From Isoetes taiwanensis (Eukaryota > Streptophyta > Lycopodiopsida > Isoetales > Isoetaceae), in assembly GCA_021234155.1 (NCBI GenBank), contig JAJEKV010000001.1, positions 38,238,826-38,302,825 of the forward strand: a stretch of DNA of 64,000 nucleotides, written 5' to 3'. A program made the translations under genes and the position numbers. Below the pieces are notes generated by a model. It ran no database searches, was not told where the DNA came from, and saw only the letters and a program-made list of their open reading frames with translations. Shown here piece by piece: positions 33,771 through 44,949 of the stretch; position 1 is the first letter of the stretch, and the number at the start of each line of letters is the position of its first letter.

Positions 33771-36656
33771 TCAAAAAATAGACTGATCCATAGATAGCCC
33801 TTCCTTCCAATCGAAAACTCCTCTGACTGAATTCCAGGCCTTGATCCATTTCTTGATTAGGGCCGGAGTAGATCTTGGGACCGTAAATGGAAAGTAAATG
33901 GAATGAGGAAGGACCATCTTCACCTGCCTCCACCCAAAAGACCAACATTTCATAAGGTAGTGCCTAATGATTATAGAGATCGGGTGCTTAATCAAATTAT
34001 GGGCGGCTTTGAAAAAGTATTTGGTAGCAAGAGCTAGGCCCTGCTTCTCAATATCTATAACCCCCATACCTCCATCCTTTTTCCGTTTGCAACATTCTGC
34101 CATGGCCACTGGGGTCCAGCATTTTCTATTCTGGCCACAGGAAATGAACCTGCCAATAATACTCTGCAATTTGTTAGATACCTTTTTAGGGGCAAGAATC
34201 ACAGAGGATTGATAGACATGAGATGACGAGATAACAGCATTTGCAATAATGGCTCTTCCCTGTTTGGATATATATTTGGAATTGAGATTATCTACCTTTT
34301 TCTGAAACTTCTCTATGATGTCACTCCATAAATCAGAGGGGCTCTCTCTTAAAGCATAGGGAATACCAAGAATTTTGGAAGAATTTGTAGGAAGGATATA
34401 CTTACAGCCTAGGAGATCAGTCGTGTGTTCCCCTTTTACCTGGTCCTTGGACATAACCTTTGACTTGATGGGATTGATCTTGCAACCAGATGCTGTGCCG
34501 AAATTATCCAGAATCCTTTGGGTATTAATGATCGACTGATCATCCATGGATACCAGAATAAATGTATCATCTGCAAAATGCCCATTTAAAATTTGATCCA
34601 TACCTTCGTCGTTGTTGGGAAGGCTTAAACCTTGGATCTGGTTAGAGTTTTTGGCCCTCTCTAAATTACAGTGAAGAGCCTCCATAATGATGAGAAAGAG
34701 AAAAGGGGCCAGAGGGCAGCCCTGTTTAACGCCCCTTTTCAGGGGGAAAAAGGGGCTACATTCCCCATTTATAAGCACTGAGGATCTCGAATTAGCAAGA
34801 ATAGCTCTAAAAATAAGAATGACCTCATTGGAGAAACCCATGGCTCTACAGCATTTAAAAAGAAAATTCCAACTTACACTATCAAAAGCTTTGGTGATGT
34901 CCAGCTTGATAAGAGCTATATCCTGACTGGAGTCTTTTGCCCAGTTGAGGCCAAGGATGGCTGTGACTACATTGTCAAGGATAAATCTATCCTTGAGGTA
35001 TGCAGCCTGAGATGAACTAATGATTTTGTCCAACACAGGTTTGAGTCTTCTAGCAATAATACCCGAGATTAGCTTGTAGACTACATTAGACAGAGAGATA
35101 GGTCTATAATCAGAGAAAGAAGCTGGCATGTCCACTTTAGGGATGAGGGTAATAAGGCTGGTGTTAATCCTGGCATCTAAACATTTCCTATCTCTGAATT
35201 CATTGGCCATACTTGTAATACTGTCACCAAGAATAGGCCACGCCTTAAGGAAGAACTCCACAGGAAGCCCATCCGGCCCTGGGGTCTTGCCCTTATCCAT
35301 GTCTCGGGCTGTAAGAAGGAGCTCAGCCTTGGTAAAGGGTCTGTCCATGGAAGCATTATCTTCATCTGTGACCTTAGGTTGTATATTAATAAAGTCATCC
35401 ATCCTGTTATCCTGACAATCAAGGTTGGTTCCCATAATATTGGTGAAGTGCTCTGAGGCAGCCTTTTTGATCTGTTCCTCCTCCACAATGAATTCGTCAC
35501 CCACCTTAATGTCAAAGATGTGATTCCTTTTAATTTTTCCTTTAGCCTTGGCAAAGAAAAATTTTGAGCTGCACCTTTCATCATCCTTAATTTCTCTGAT
35601 CTTGGCCTTAAGTCTCCATCCCTGGGCAATTCTGATCTCTTCCCTTTCAATCTCAGCTCTAATGTTGTCCTTTACTGACTCATCAGCCTGGGGAAGGGAA
35701 TCCCTAAGATTCTGGAGAGCTGCCATATTTTGCTTATGAACCCCTTTGCCCCATTCCTTAAGCCAATTCTTGATTGCTTTGGAGACCATAATCCACCAAA
35801 ACATCCAGCCATGGGAGCCATTGGGTTTCGGATACCTGGAAATAACCTGTTGGAGCCTGTCCATAAAACCTTCTTGATCCAACAAATTAGTATTCAACTT
35901 AAAATAGGTCTTTTTCTTCTTAATCACATTCTTATCAGAGATAATCAGTTGCTGGGGGTAGTGGTCAGAAAGAGTGTATCCCTCCAGGTTACAGACCCTA
36001 TTACTATAATTCCACAAATTCTCAGAAAGGTAAAACCTGTCATGAAGGCAGAGGGTAGGATCACTTCTCTTATCCGTCCAGCTGTAAGAATTGGGTTTCA
36101 TCCTGGCCAGCATCAGGTTATGACCACTAATCAAGCTCCTCCAAGCATTCTTTTCCTGTGCTCCCAGAGGTCTAAAGTTCTTATTCTTCATAAACTCATT
36201 AGTTACCATATTCAAGTCACCTCTTAAGATACACTCATCAAAATCCAGGTTGTCAAGACTATTCTTAACTCTATTCCAGACTCCTACTCTTTCACTAGGA
36301 TTATTGAAAGCATAAATATTAACTAAAGCTACTCTAGTGTTAAATAAATTACAGAGCATGATCTGCCATCTACCATTACTATCATTAACCATGTAAATAT
36401 CCGAGATATTGAGATTGTTCCTCCAAATCATAGCTATCCCTGCAGAAGAATCGTTAGCCAAAATAGACCAAAGATCATACCCTGGAGGGAGAGTTTTACC
36501 TATAATTGTCTTATGGTTAACATCATGGATCTTGTGCTCTTGGATGAAAAGAATATCAGGGTTAAGAGATGAGATGCAAACCTTCAACCTATCTCTTTTA
36601 ATACAATTATTGATCTCCTGGAGATTCCAGGTAATACAATTAATTCTTTTATCCAT
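33771..36656 (-). CDS. LINE ORF2: endonuclease and reverse transcriptase (about 961 codons open)
   Basis: The start ATG at 36656 overlaps the ORF1 stop by one base (TGATG). APE endonuclease: ITWNLQ, IQEHK, RGDLN, LHDRFYL, LSDHYPQ. RT: KTPGPDGLPVEFF, YRPISLSN, QAAYLKDRFILDN, LIKLDITKAFDSVSWNFL, GVKQGCPLAPFLF, HFADDTFILV, KILGIPYAL. All catalytic residues I can check are present. The frame runs without a stop to 33771, where it ends early; the zinc-finger C-terminus is found at 33500-33003. The enzyme core is the best preserved in the window, but the C-terminal part is separated from it. Confidence 0.9.
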   Translation of the reverse strand: MDKRINCITWNLQEINNCIKRDRLKVCISSLNPDILFIQEHKIHDVNHKTIIGKTLPPGYDLWSILANDSSAGIAMIWRNNLNISDIYMVNDSNGRWQIMLCNLFNTRVALVNIYAFNNPSERVGVWNRVKNSLDNLDFDECILRGDLNMVTNEFMKNKNFRPLGAQEKNAWRSLISGHNLMLARMKPNSYSWTDKRSDPTLCLHDRFYLSENLWNYSNRVCNLEGYTLSDHYPQQLIISDKNVIKKKKTYFKLNTNLLDQEGFMDRLQQVISRYPKPNGSHGWMFWWIMVSKAIKNWLKEWGKGVHKQNMAALQNLRDSLPQADESVKDNIRAEIEREEIRIAQGWRLKAKIREIKDDERCSSKFFFAKAKGKIKRNHIFDIKVGDEFIVEEEQIKKAASEHFTNIMGTNLDCQDNRMDDFINIQPKVTDEDNASMDRPFTKAELLLTARDMDKGKTPGPDGLPVEFFLKAWPILGDSITSMANEFRDRKCLDARINTSLITLIPKVDMPASFSDYRPISLSNVVYKLISGIIARRLKPVLDKIISSSQAAYLKDRFILDNVVTAILGLNWAKDSSQDIALIKLDITKAFDSVSWNFLFKCCRAMGFSNEVILIFRAILANSRSSVLINGECSPFFPLKRGVKQGCPLAPFLFLIIMEALHCNLERAKNSNQIQGLSLPNNDEGMDQILNGHFADDTFILVSMDDQSIINTQRILDNFGTASGCKINPIKSKVMSKDQVKGEHTTDLLGCKYILPTNSSKILGIPYALRESPSDLWSDIIEKFQKKVDNLNSKYISKQGRAIIANAVISSSHVYQSSVILAPKKVSNKLQSIIGRFISCGQNRKCWTPVAMAECCKRKKDGGMGVIDIEKQGLALATKYFFKAAHNLIKHPISIIIRHYLMKCWSFGWRQVKMVLPHSIYFPFTVPRSTPALIKKWIKAWNSVRGVFDWKEGLSMDQSIF

Positions 36657-38575
36657 CAATACCTGTACTTCCCTACCACTTGTCCTGCCTGGATAGTGGA
36701 TTTTCTTGGACTTGCTCTACTGGGACCCTGATAGAATTTTTTCTTACCCCTTCCTTTCTTTTTGTCAATCAGCTTCCAACCTTCCTCCTCTGTGTCTAAA
36801 ATTTCCTCAATATTCTGGTCAAACTTGGTAGCTTCCCCCATATGAGGTAAATCAGGTAGCTTGGGCAAGGAGAGAATAATATCTCCTGTGTCAATTTGAA
36901 CAGAAAACTTGACATTCTGAAGGGTTACCATCATGTCCTTGTTGAAATTAATCTTTACCTGATGGGGCTGCTCTTGGACATAGTTGGGGGTATCATCCCG
37001 GGTCAAGTTTACTGTTCTATCCAAATCCATGGTGTGCGAGGTGGTCCCCCTCATAGTATTATTTTCGTTATGATTTTTGGGGACCCACACCTGCCTGATA
37101 TCTTCCTGGTGCACAGGGAGCTTGCCTTTAGAGCTAGGAGTCTGAATAGGGGTTTTGGAATAGATAATTTTAAGGTCTAAAAATTCATTGGTATTGACCC
37201 TGGTCTTAAGATTCCTGTGCCATTCCGAGAGGATGGGCTTGGAGATGCACACGGAGGGGAAATTAGTTTGAGGCAAGCTAACCTCAAGGACCTCGCCTAA
37301 GCAATTGGATAAAGCCATTAAGTGAGAGCGAGTCCAGTAAGCCGGGGGGAGATTGGGAAAATTAATCCATGTAAAGGTGCATATTCTGTCCTCCTTCCCC
37401 GGGATAAAATTGGCATTCCATCTCATCATATAAAAGGGGGAGTTAGAGATGAAATCGAGCTTCCTTCTGAGGATAGAATGGACCTGGAATGTCTTGCTGT
37501 CAAGCTTGAGAATAGAAAGGATAGGAATATGCTGGTTCTTAGTAATCCACATCTTAATCTCATTCTGCGAAGGACATCTAATAGGGAACTGTAACAGGAT
37601 AGCATTTCTAGAGAAAATATCAGTGGCCGAGGAATCCTGGACCCCAAAAAGATCAATGAAATCTCTGTTACCATCCTTGGTGTCTTTAGGATCAGAAAGC
37701 TTGGAAGAATTAGAAGCAACATCCTTTAGCAGAACATTTTTATAAGAAGGATTAGAAATCGAACCTTTTGCTTTGTCCCCTTTACCCATGATTGGAATTG
37801 CGTTGCTGATCTTGTCGTCCCCGAATTTCGTCTTCACAACATTAAGGCCGGAGAGTTTGACATCTTGGCAGTTTTCACAGTCACATGAATCCACTTCCAC
37901 CGGATTAAAAAAACCATTGCTATCTTTGATACAACATTTTTTAGCATTTTTCTTGAGCCTCATTTGGTAAACCTCCAGAGATGTCGCAATAATTTTCGGA
38001 ATTTCATCATTTTTTAAGGTCGCCTTGAAGGCCTTCCTGTGCCTCTCAATTACGTTGTCATCTGCATCTTCCCACCTTCTGATCAGCCTAATGCTCGCCT
38101 TGGTTGTCCCCTTGAGTCCGTCCCATCGAACAACCATATCCTTAACCTTGGCAAGCATTTCATCCATGGAGGCTCAGAAGATACTGTTCTTTAAGCTGCA
38201 GCAGTCAGCCTCTGTGTGTCCTTGTTTAACTGTTATAAGCTTGTACAGAGCAGTGTCCATTTCTTGAGAAAAGCCCCACATGTTCCATATCCAATCTATG
38301 TCATTGGCTCTGCCGTCCCAGTAGTCTTTGTCTATTGTTTCCATTTTTTCTTTGCATGCCATAATAGTGACATCTTCTTGAACTCCCATGCAAACCGCAG
38401 CAGCCCTCTGTTGATCCTTAATGTTCTCAAGCCCCAGATAAATTTCTTTAAGTAACTTCCACCCCTGATCCCTTCTATCCTCCAGCCAAAATATTTGGGT
38501 CCATTCTTCGTCCTCAATGTTGGTGTTGGTGTTCAGCCTGGAAGAGCCAGCCCCACTATTCTTGATGTTCGTCAT
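36656..38575 (-). pseudogene. LINE ORF1 (DUF4283-like RNA-binding), one in-frame stop
   Basis: The frame starts MTNIKNSGAGSS at 38575 and is open to a TGA at 38176-38174. Two codons later, at MDEML (38167), the same frame goes on without a stop to 36656. The N-terminus is acidic with a possible helix. The middle has a Cys-rich piece (CDCENC, about 38000-37850). Then comes the DUF4283 pattern: FYMMRWNANFIPG, WINFPNLPPAYW, LSNCLGEVLEVS. The C-terminus is basic (KKGRGKKK). A single premature stop in an otherwise open 640-codon frame suggests very recent inactivation. Confidence 0.8.
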
Positions 38576-38821
38576 CTTCTTTTCTGCCCGAAAGATCCAC
38601 AGAAATAGAGACAGAAGAGGATACGAGCGAAGGTAGCCGGAGAGACAGAAACAGTTACTTAGAGAAGGGAAAGATTGCTCCCCTCCTTTGCCCTCAAAGA
38701 ATAACTGAAACACACCTTCCAAGAAAAAGTCGAATCGAAAAAAGATAAGCCGTACTCTACTGCAGAAAGCAATCTAAGGACTAATTATCCTACTCAGAAC
38801 TGGCAAGGCCGAAAAAGAATC

Positions 38822-39208
38822 CTAATTGGCTGCTAGAAACCTCCAAACTACCACTTCGATGTCACTAATGAATTGATCCGGCTGCAAGTCAAGGAATGTT
38901 GCCCAGTGATAAATTGGTTCTGCACCAAATTCCATGGGGGCACTCATGGTAAACAAATTTCTTTCAAATCTGCCTCCAAGAAATGGTTGCGAGTTGTGAG
39001 CAGCAACTCTCAAAGACCCTGGCCTGTCGAAACAAAGAATACACAAACAGAGATAATTGAACCCAATCCTGCAAAAACCTATCCTAGAGTTAGAAACTCG
39101 GGCTAATCTTATGAAGTTGCCCACTAAATTGATGGAATCCTGGATTTCTTCCAGGGTCTGAACAATCCCCAGACCCTGGAGAACAGCTTCAAGCAAAGCC
39201 TCATCCAT
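38822..39208 (-). other. open frame in the LINE 5' leader
   Basis: A 128-codon frame (MDEALLEAVLQGLG...) lies within the first 480 bases of the LINE. No domain is seen. It may be fortuitous or part of the 5' UTR. Confidence 0.3.
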
Positions 39209-39318
39209 TGGGTCCGGGGAGTTCTCCCAGGGTCGAGTCGGTACTTGAGTGCCTAACGTTCATTTCCTCCGAGACCTAGAAAGTAAACCTTGGAGTTGCC
39301 CTTAAACTTATCATTTTC

Positions 39319-40185
39319 ACATAAAAGAATATGCTCATACTCTTCAACCATGTGAGATGTGATTAGATTTACCTGATTTCTATTTGTCCCATCCATGCGT
39401 GATTTCAGAGGATGATCTATAGTAACCTTATGTTCCCCTTGAAATATGTTCATTTCATGCTTCCTCCATGAAGTCTCAGCTTGTATGGCATCTAACCATG
39501 TACGGCTCAGCAACAAAGTATAAGTTTCAGCATGCACACTCTCTGGAAACTTCAAAACCATAAAATCCAAGATTGCTTCCACCTCATAAACCTTGCATAA
39601 GACATTTCTTATAACTCCCATAGGCTGCACCTTCATTTGATTGAATGCTTTGAGCATCATAGTTGTCGGTTCCATCATTTTCAATCCAACTTGAAGCATT
39701 ATGTGGTAAGGCATTACATTCACTCCGCTGCCGGTATCTATGTTGGCGTCTTTGATTAAATATCCATTAATACTCACATCACAAAGAAATGGCCCTGGAT
39801 CCTTGGATTGCCGGGTTGGTAGTTCCATTCTACTCTTATTGGTATCATTTGAGATGATTTGTTGGACTGAAATTTCTGATTTTGTTCTTCCCCCTAACTC
39901 CTGCAACAAATTTGGAGAATAATGCATCAATTGCTCAAGAGTAAGTGTAACTTTAGTGGCCAAAACTTGGCTGATCACATCATCTTCATTTTGAATTTCC
40001 TCATCCACCATAGGAGGCATCACTATGGGCTGATTTTCTTCTGTAGACTGAAACTGTTCTGTGGGCAGCACATTAAACTGCAGCTTCTTAGGTGCTAATA
40101 CCTTCAAAGCTTGTCCCTTCAAAGGCTTTAGAAAAGAGGTCTTAGTCTTCTCCGCTATCGGCACTACTCTTGGTTCTTGAACCAT
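39319..40185 (-). CDS. aspartic protease region of the LTR element polyprotein
   Basis: The frame is open from the LINE junction at 40190 to the next LINE at 39303. The retropepsin core shows NIDTGSGVNVMP (catalytic DTG) about residue 147, followed by GLKMMEPT and LL.RTWLDA, as in Ty3/Gypsy proteases. Upstream is a Pro/Lys/Thr-rich linker (LKPLKGQALKVL). The polyprotein frame joins gag at 43225 across the LINE: the codons around KMVQ are duplicated as part of the TSD. Confidence 0.85.
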
Positions 40186-40190
40186 TTTTT

Positions 40191-43100
40191 TTTTTTTTGA
40201 AGAATATAAGAATATATTAAACCACTAGAATGCGATCAAGTACAATGATAAGTGTGGTGCTAAGAAATGAAGCGCCCATCATGATCCACAATCTGTAGGA
40301 ATGTCGACCAAATTTCCCGCTTAACTGTGCCAGACAAGCTTGAGACTTGGTACGCCTGCCACAACTTATGCCTCAAGATCGGAACCAACCGAAAAGGGCT
40401 AAGCACTGCATTCTGAAAGACCTTCGCTCTCCGTCTTTTCCAAATCAGCCACAAAAGCCAAGCTCTGCATAAATGAAACGCCTGCCGCTTGGCCACTGCC
40501 CACCTGCTAGGAAGGACTCCCAAGAGAATCTTCTGACTGCATAATGAAGTCCCAAAGAGGGCTCTCACCCAGGACCAAGCTGCCCCTACCTCTGTGCATA
40601 GGACAAAGCAGTGCTCAATGATCTCACGTCGCCTCCCACATAAAGGGCATGTTTACGCTGCACGAGGCTTGAACCCGTGGACTCGGACATTCACCCTGAG
40701 GCTACAGTGCAAGATCTGCCACAAAAGGGTACGGATTTTAGGAGGAGGCAATGTATTCCACGCCCACTTCCACATGGCGGGCCACTTACTCCCTGGAAGC
40801 TTAAGTGACCACTTATCCGAAGGCGGCAACGTGTCCTGAAGCGCTAGGAGCCCATAAGCCGATGCTACAAACTGAGATGCATCAAGTCCACTATGCGACT
40901 TCCAAACGCGATTGACTTGAGAAGACAACTGCAATGGAATAGCATTGGCAATTCTGGCCCAAGTCCGTATGTCCCACCACCGCAGGCCAAATCTCTCCCT
41001 AAAAAACTCCCATGGCGCCAGATGACCCTCCCAATACCAGTCACGGATGGATGTTACCCCTGCAGCAATCCATCGGCGCTGAGTACCTGGGTGTAAGGAA
41101 GAGGCCAAGGGAGATGCAGAGTCCAAGGGTACCCAGAGAAAGGGCGATGAGGCTACCATACATCTGCTAAGGTCCAATGAAAAGAGAACCTTGACCACCT
41201 TCCAGGCCTTCAGGAGACCCTTAAGAAAAGGCGAAGCATGAGGGAATGGCCGCAAATCCTCAAACAGAGCCCACGGCAACTGAGCCGGAATAGCTGGCTT
41301 CCTAAACACAATAGAGTGACAAAGTGACTGTGCCAACAGAGCCAAACCTGGGGACTGTTGCTCCTGCAACAACTGCCAGATGAATTTCGACACCAGAACC
41401 TTCGTGTGCAACGCCACATCAAGCATACCCAAACCCCCTGCCTGTCTGGGACGCACACACTTCCACCATGCGACCTTCACTGTAGCCCCCTCCTCATTCC
41501 CTCCCCAAACAAAATTGCGAATGGTGTCATCCAACTCCTTAACCACACTTTCTGGCGCAAGTATGCAGGAGGCTGCGTAAACATGAGTGCTACAGAGCAC
41601 TGACTTGGCTACCAGAATCCTACCAGCCATGGTGAGTTTACTTCCCCTCCACCAATTCAAATGCTGCTTAAGATTCTGTAATGTCTCCGCCCAAATTGCC
41701 CTAGCATTAATGTCCAAGCCAAATGGTATGCCTAACAGTTTGGCAGCTGTGTGTGGCGGTGTTAGAGCCCAGGGAAACTGACTCAACCACGCAGGAGGAG
41801 GTTCCTCCAGTACCCACATGGCCGAGCACTTCGACCAGTTAAGCAAGCATCCCGAAGCTAAAGAAAAGGCATCCAAAATATTCTTGGCTGCCTGGAGATT
41901 GGACTCGTCTGCATGAAGAAAGAGGAATGTATCATCCGCAAATTGACTGCAAACCTGCTGCGACCCATCATCCATGCGGAGACCTTGCACCACATTGTCA
42001 GCAATTGCCACCGAAAAAGTCTGAGAGAGCTTCTGCCACTATAGTGAACAAGAAGGGGGCCAACGGACATCCCTGCCTAATGCCTCGGCCCACCGAGAAG
42101 ATTGAAGAGGTCTCACCCTGACACTTCACTGTCGCCCTAGCAGACACATGCAGCTTCATAACCGTTTCCCTGAAACTAGGCCCGCACCCAAAGGCCTGCA
42201 TCATATCTGCCAAGAACTGCCAACTGACACTGTCATAAGCCTTGGCAAAATCCAGCTTAAGAAAAACAAGGGGCTGCCTCATCCTACGAGCCCAATGCAC
42301 TCCCTCAAAAGCAGCAGCCACATTATGAAGAATATTCACCGAGGTATAAAACCGCATCGCTCTCTGCACTAATGGCGTGAACTAGTCTTGGCTTAAGCCT
42401 CTCACCAAAAGCCTTAGCAATGATTTTATACACTACTGCATAACAGAGTAATAGGCCTCCGGGTCATTGATGGTTTTAGGATGCTTACACTTGGGTATAA
42501 GTGAAATACAACCTGTATTCAAAGCAGAGGATGCATCGAAGTTATTCCCCAAAAGATCCACACATACACCTGCAAAGACCGAAGTCCCCACCCATTCCCA
42601 AGACTTCTAAAAACTCCATTTGGTATTCCATCCAACCCGGGACACTTATTCCGAGCCAACAAGCGGCATGACATCGCCCCCCAACTCCCCGCCTGCCAAC
42701 GGCTCCTCTAAGCTCTGTCTTTGAAGGGGTGAGATTCTTGGCTTAAAACCTTGGCAAGACCAGCTCTTGAAAAACACTCGCGGAGGGAAGCGGGCTCTCC
42801 TTGAAAAATGTTTCATAGTGCATCGCTACGAAGGCCTTGATAGCATCGGGTTGCTACAACAACACTCCTCGGGTGTAACTATGTCCGCCATGGTTGCCGT
42901 GATACTTTTTCCGCGGCGGGCTTGCTCGGAAAAAGACTTGAGAGCAAGTGTCCGACTGCTTCAACCACATCAAACCCGCTTTGACCCTGGCCTGTGACAC
43001 CTTGGCCTCCTCCTCAACCTCGATCTGACGAAGCACCTGCTGCTCACGCAAGCCATCAGAGACCCGCCCTCTAAGAGACTCCAGTTCCGCATATAAGGCA

Positions 43101-43209
43101 TCCAAGCTTCGACGTTGAGCCAAAGCCTTTTGCCTCCCCCATTCTTTCGCAAACTGTTTTACCCTAGCCAATGCTGTAACCATTGCACTCATTCCACTGT
43201 CCTGACTGT
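40191..43209 (-). mobile_element. 5'-truncated LINE (3.0 kb) with 15-bp TSD
   Basis: CTTGAACCATTTTTT occurs at 40176-40190 and 43210-43224; the T-run makes the left edge ambiguous by a few bases. The minus-strand poly(A) is at 40191-40198. It starts in the linker between endonuclease and RT. It is of the same family as 59665-63541, with matching QFADD/QYADD, LSLAGRI/LTMAGRI and RRRA../WLIWKRRR blocks. Confidence 0.92.
40260..42980 (-). pseudogene. LINE ORF2 reverse transcriptase, fragmented
   Basis: Pieces: linker 43209-42854; RT palm 42369-41998 with LKLDFAKAYDSVSW and GIRQGCPLAPFLF; 42011-40653 with QFADDTFLFL, LLGIPFGLD, MAGRILVAKSVL, WKCVRPRQAGGLG; and C-terminus 40568-40260 with LLWLIWKRRRAKVF. 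Breaks occur near 42740, 42400, 42010 and 40640. The Asp in LDFAKAYD and the ADD pair are present, but the frames are not joined. Confidence 0.85.
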
Positions 43210-43224
43210 CTTGAACCATTTTTT

Positions 43225-44759
43225 GTGATCTTGTAACTGCATTTACTTCTCCAATCTCTGGATCATTCTCCACCTCAACAAATCCACAATTTACTACTGA
43301 TTTTGCCTTCTCTTGCTTCTTAAGCTCCTCAATAAGAGCCTTAACTTGAGGATTATCAATGTACTTTGCATCTTGAATGCGAACATCATTATTAGGAAGA
43401 GGCACTGATTCAAACACTTGCTGCCTTGGTGGATACTTGTTGATTGCCCATTCTGGCTTCCCATGAATTTTCCAATAAGTACTCTCATCATGCTTAAATT
43501 TATCACATAATTTGCAATACAAATGAGCCTTACTTGGATACCATCCCTGGTTTGGTTGCATAATTTGTGTGGAACCCATTGGAGCTTGTTGGGCAATTGG
43601 AGCTTGTGGCATCATTGGCACTTGTGGCATGATAGATGCTGCTTGCATTGGTTGAATAGGAATAGGTGCCCTCTCAAAGAATCTTTTCTCCCTACATTCT
43701 TTATCATTATGGCCCTTTATTTGGCATCAGCAATCTACATGTAGTATCAGAATGTCCAATAGACCCACAATACTCACAAGTAATAAACTGAACCCCCCTT
43801 GGCTTCTCACCCATTGTAAGCTTAGAAATCTTGGCTGCAATATCCTCTGTTTTCTGCTCTAGAGCAGCAACTTCATGAATGTATCCCAGCTTATCTTCAG
43901 CCTTAAGAGCATACTTTTGTGCCTCTAACAATGTTGTAGGATGTTTAGCCTTCACCTTAAGCAATGTAGTGTGGTGTGTGGTCACATGTCCAGTTGGATG
44001 CTGCCTAGTGGTGTGACGTTAAAACTACTATCTATCTATCTATCTATCTATCTTATGAGCAATAACTCGTTTCAGCCCCTTTACATACCATTGAATATCC
44101 ATTTCATCACTCCTTGCAATCTTCCAATGAACCACGGCTTTGAGAACCGCAATATACCTCTGATTATACTCTCTAATTGATTCATCTTCCTTTTGTGTGA
44201 AATTGGTCCACCTTTCCATAGTCTTATCCTTACCATGGACTTCTTAATAATTAGCAATGAATGCTTCCTTTAATTCCTGATATGTCAGGGTATCTGGGTG
44301 GGTTTGTGCCCATTCCTCCACTGAATCTTGCAAAGAACTATGAAACCAAAGCAAATAATCACCAGCCGGTAACTTACATTGCTGGCAATACCTCTCAAAC
44401 TTCACAATATGCTTTAAAGGATCCCGATCTACCAGATTATCAAATTTTGGAATCCCCATTGTCTGAAAACCCCACACCATTGATGGTATAATAACCATCT
44501 CTGCCTCTTCTTGAGTTTCTTGAAATTGGAAAAACGAAATTGAATCTCCCTTCAATTTGAAAAACGAAATTGGATTAACTTCTAGATCGGTAAATGGAAT
44601 CAAAACCTCCTGGATCTGAGGATTAGACCCCAGATCTGCTCCCAAATCTGAAAACGAAATTGAATCTTGATGCAATTTTGAGCCCAAAGATTGACTCACC
44701 GGTCCCCTTCTTGTTTCGATGGAGCTTGGTGGGATATCCTTCTTACTTCTCTTGGGCAT
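43225..44759 (-). pseudogene. gag of the LTR element, interrupted
   Basis: It starts MPKRSKKDI at 44759, about 190 bases after the LTR. The retrotransposon gag domain is recognisable: IPKFDNLVDRDPLKHIVKFERYC, WFHSSLQDSVEEWAQ, TYQELKEAFIANY. A TAA at 44244 interrupts it, and the frame then resumes (KDKTMERWTNF, SIREYNQRY). A TATC microsatellite (44028-44054) breaks it again. The C-terminal part has two zinc knuckles, CEYCGSIGHSDTTC (43985-43707 frame) and CKLCDKFKHDES...H (about 43500). It then joins the protease across a LINE insertion. Confidence 0.8.
44028..44054. repeat. (TATC)n microsatellite in gag
   Basis: About six to seven tandem TATC units replace or disrupt gag codons. Confidence 0.95.
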
Positions 44760-44949
44760 AAAACTATGCTCCCTTTGTCAAATTGTACCCCACAGATCAA
44801 TTACGGCAAAATCCCCTTCACCCAAGAAATTGCTCCTTTCTCAATGGTGTCGTTCTTTACCGATAATCACCAATACCAATGGTAACAACTCCTTTTTCAA
44901 TGGAAATTCTTGCCAATCAATGGTCTGTCGAGCACCGTGGTCGCCAAAT

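Larger units (their letters stand above)
32468..39303 (-). mobile_element. near full-length L1-type LINE (6.8 kb) with 15-bp TSD
   Basis: AAACTTATCATTTTC flanks it at 32453-32467 and 39304-39318. Minus-strand order: 5' leader with a short frame (39208-38822), ORF1 (38575-36656), ORF2 (36656-33003, interrupted), 3' region, A-rich tail at 32468-32486. It belongs to a subfamily different from 24519-32254. It is inserted in the sense orientation in the protease/unknown-ORF boundary of the LTR element. Confidence 0.93.
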
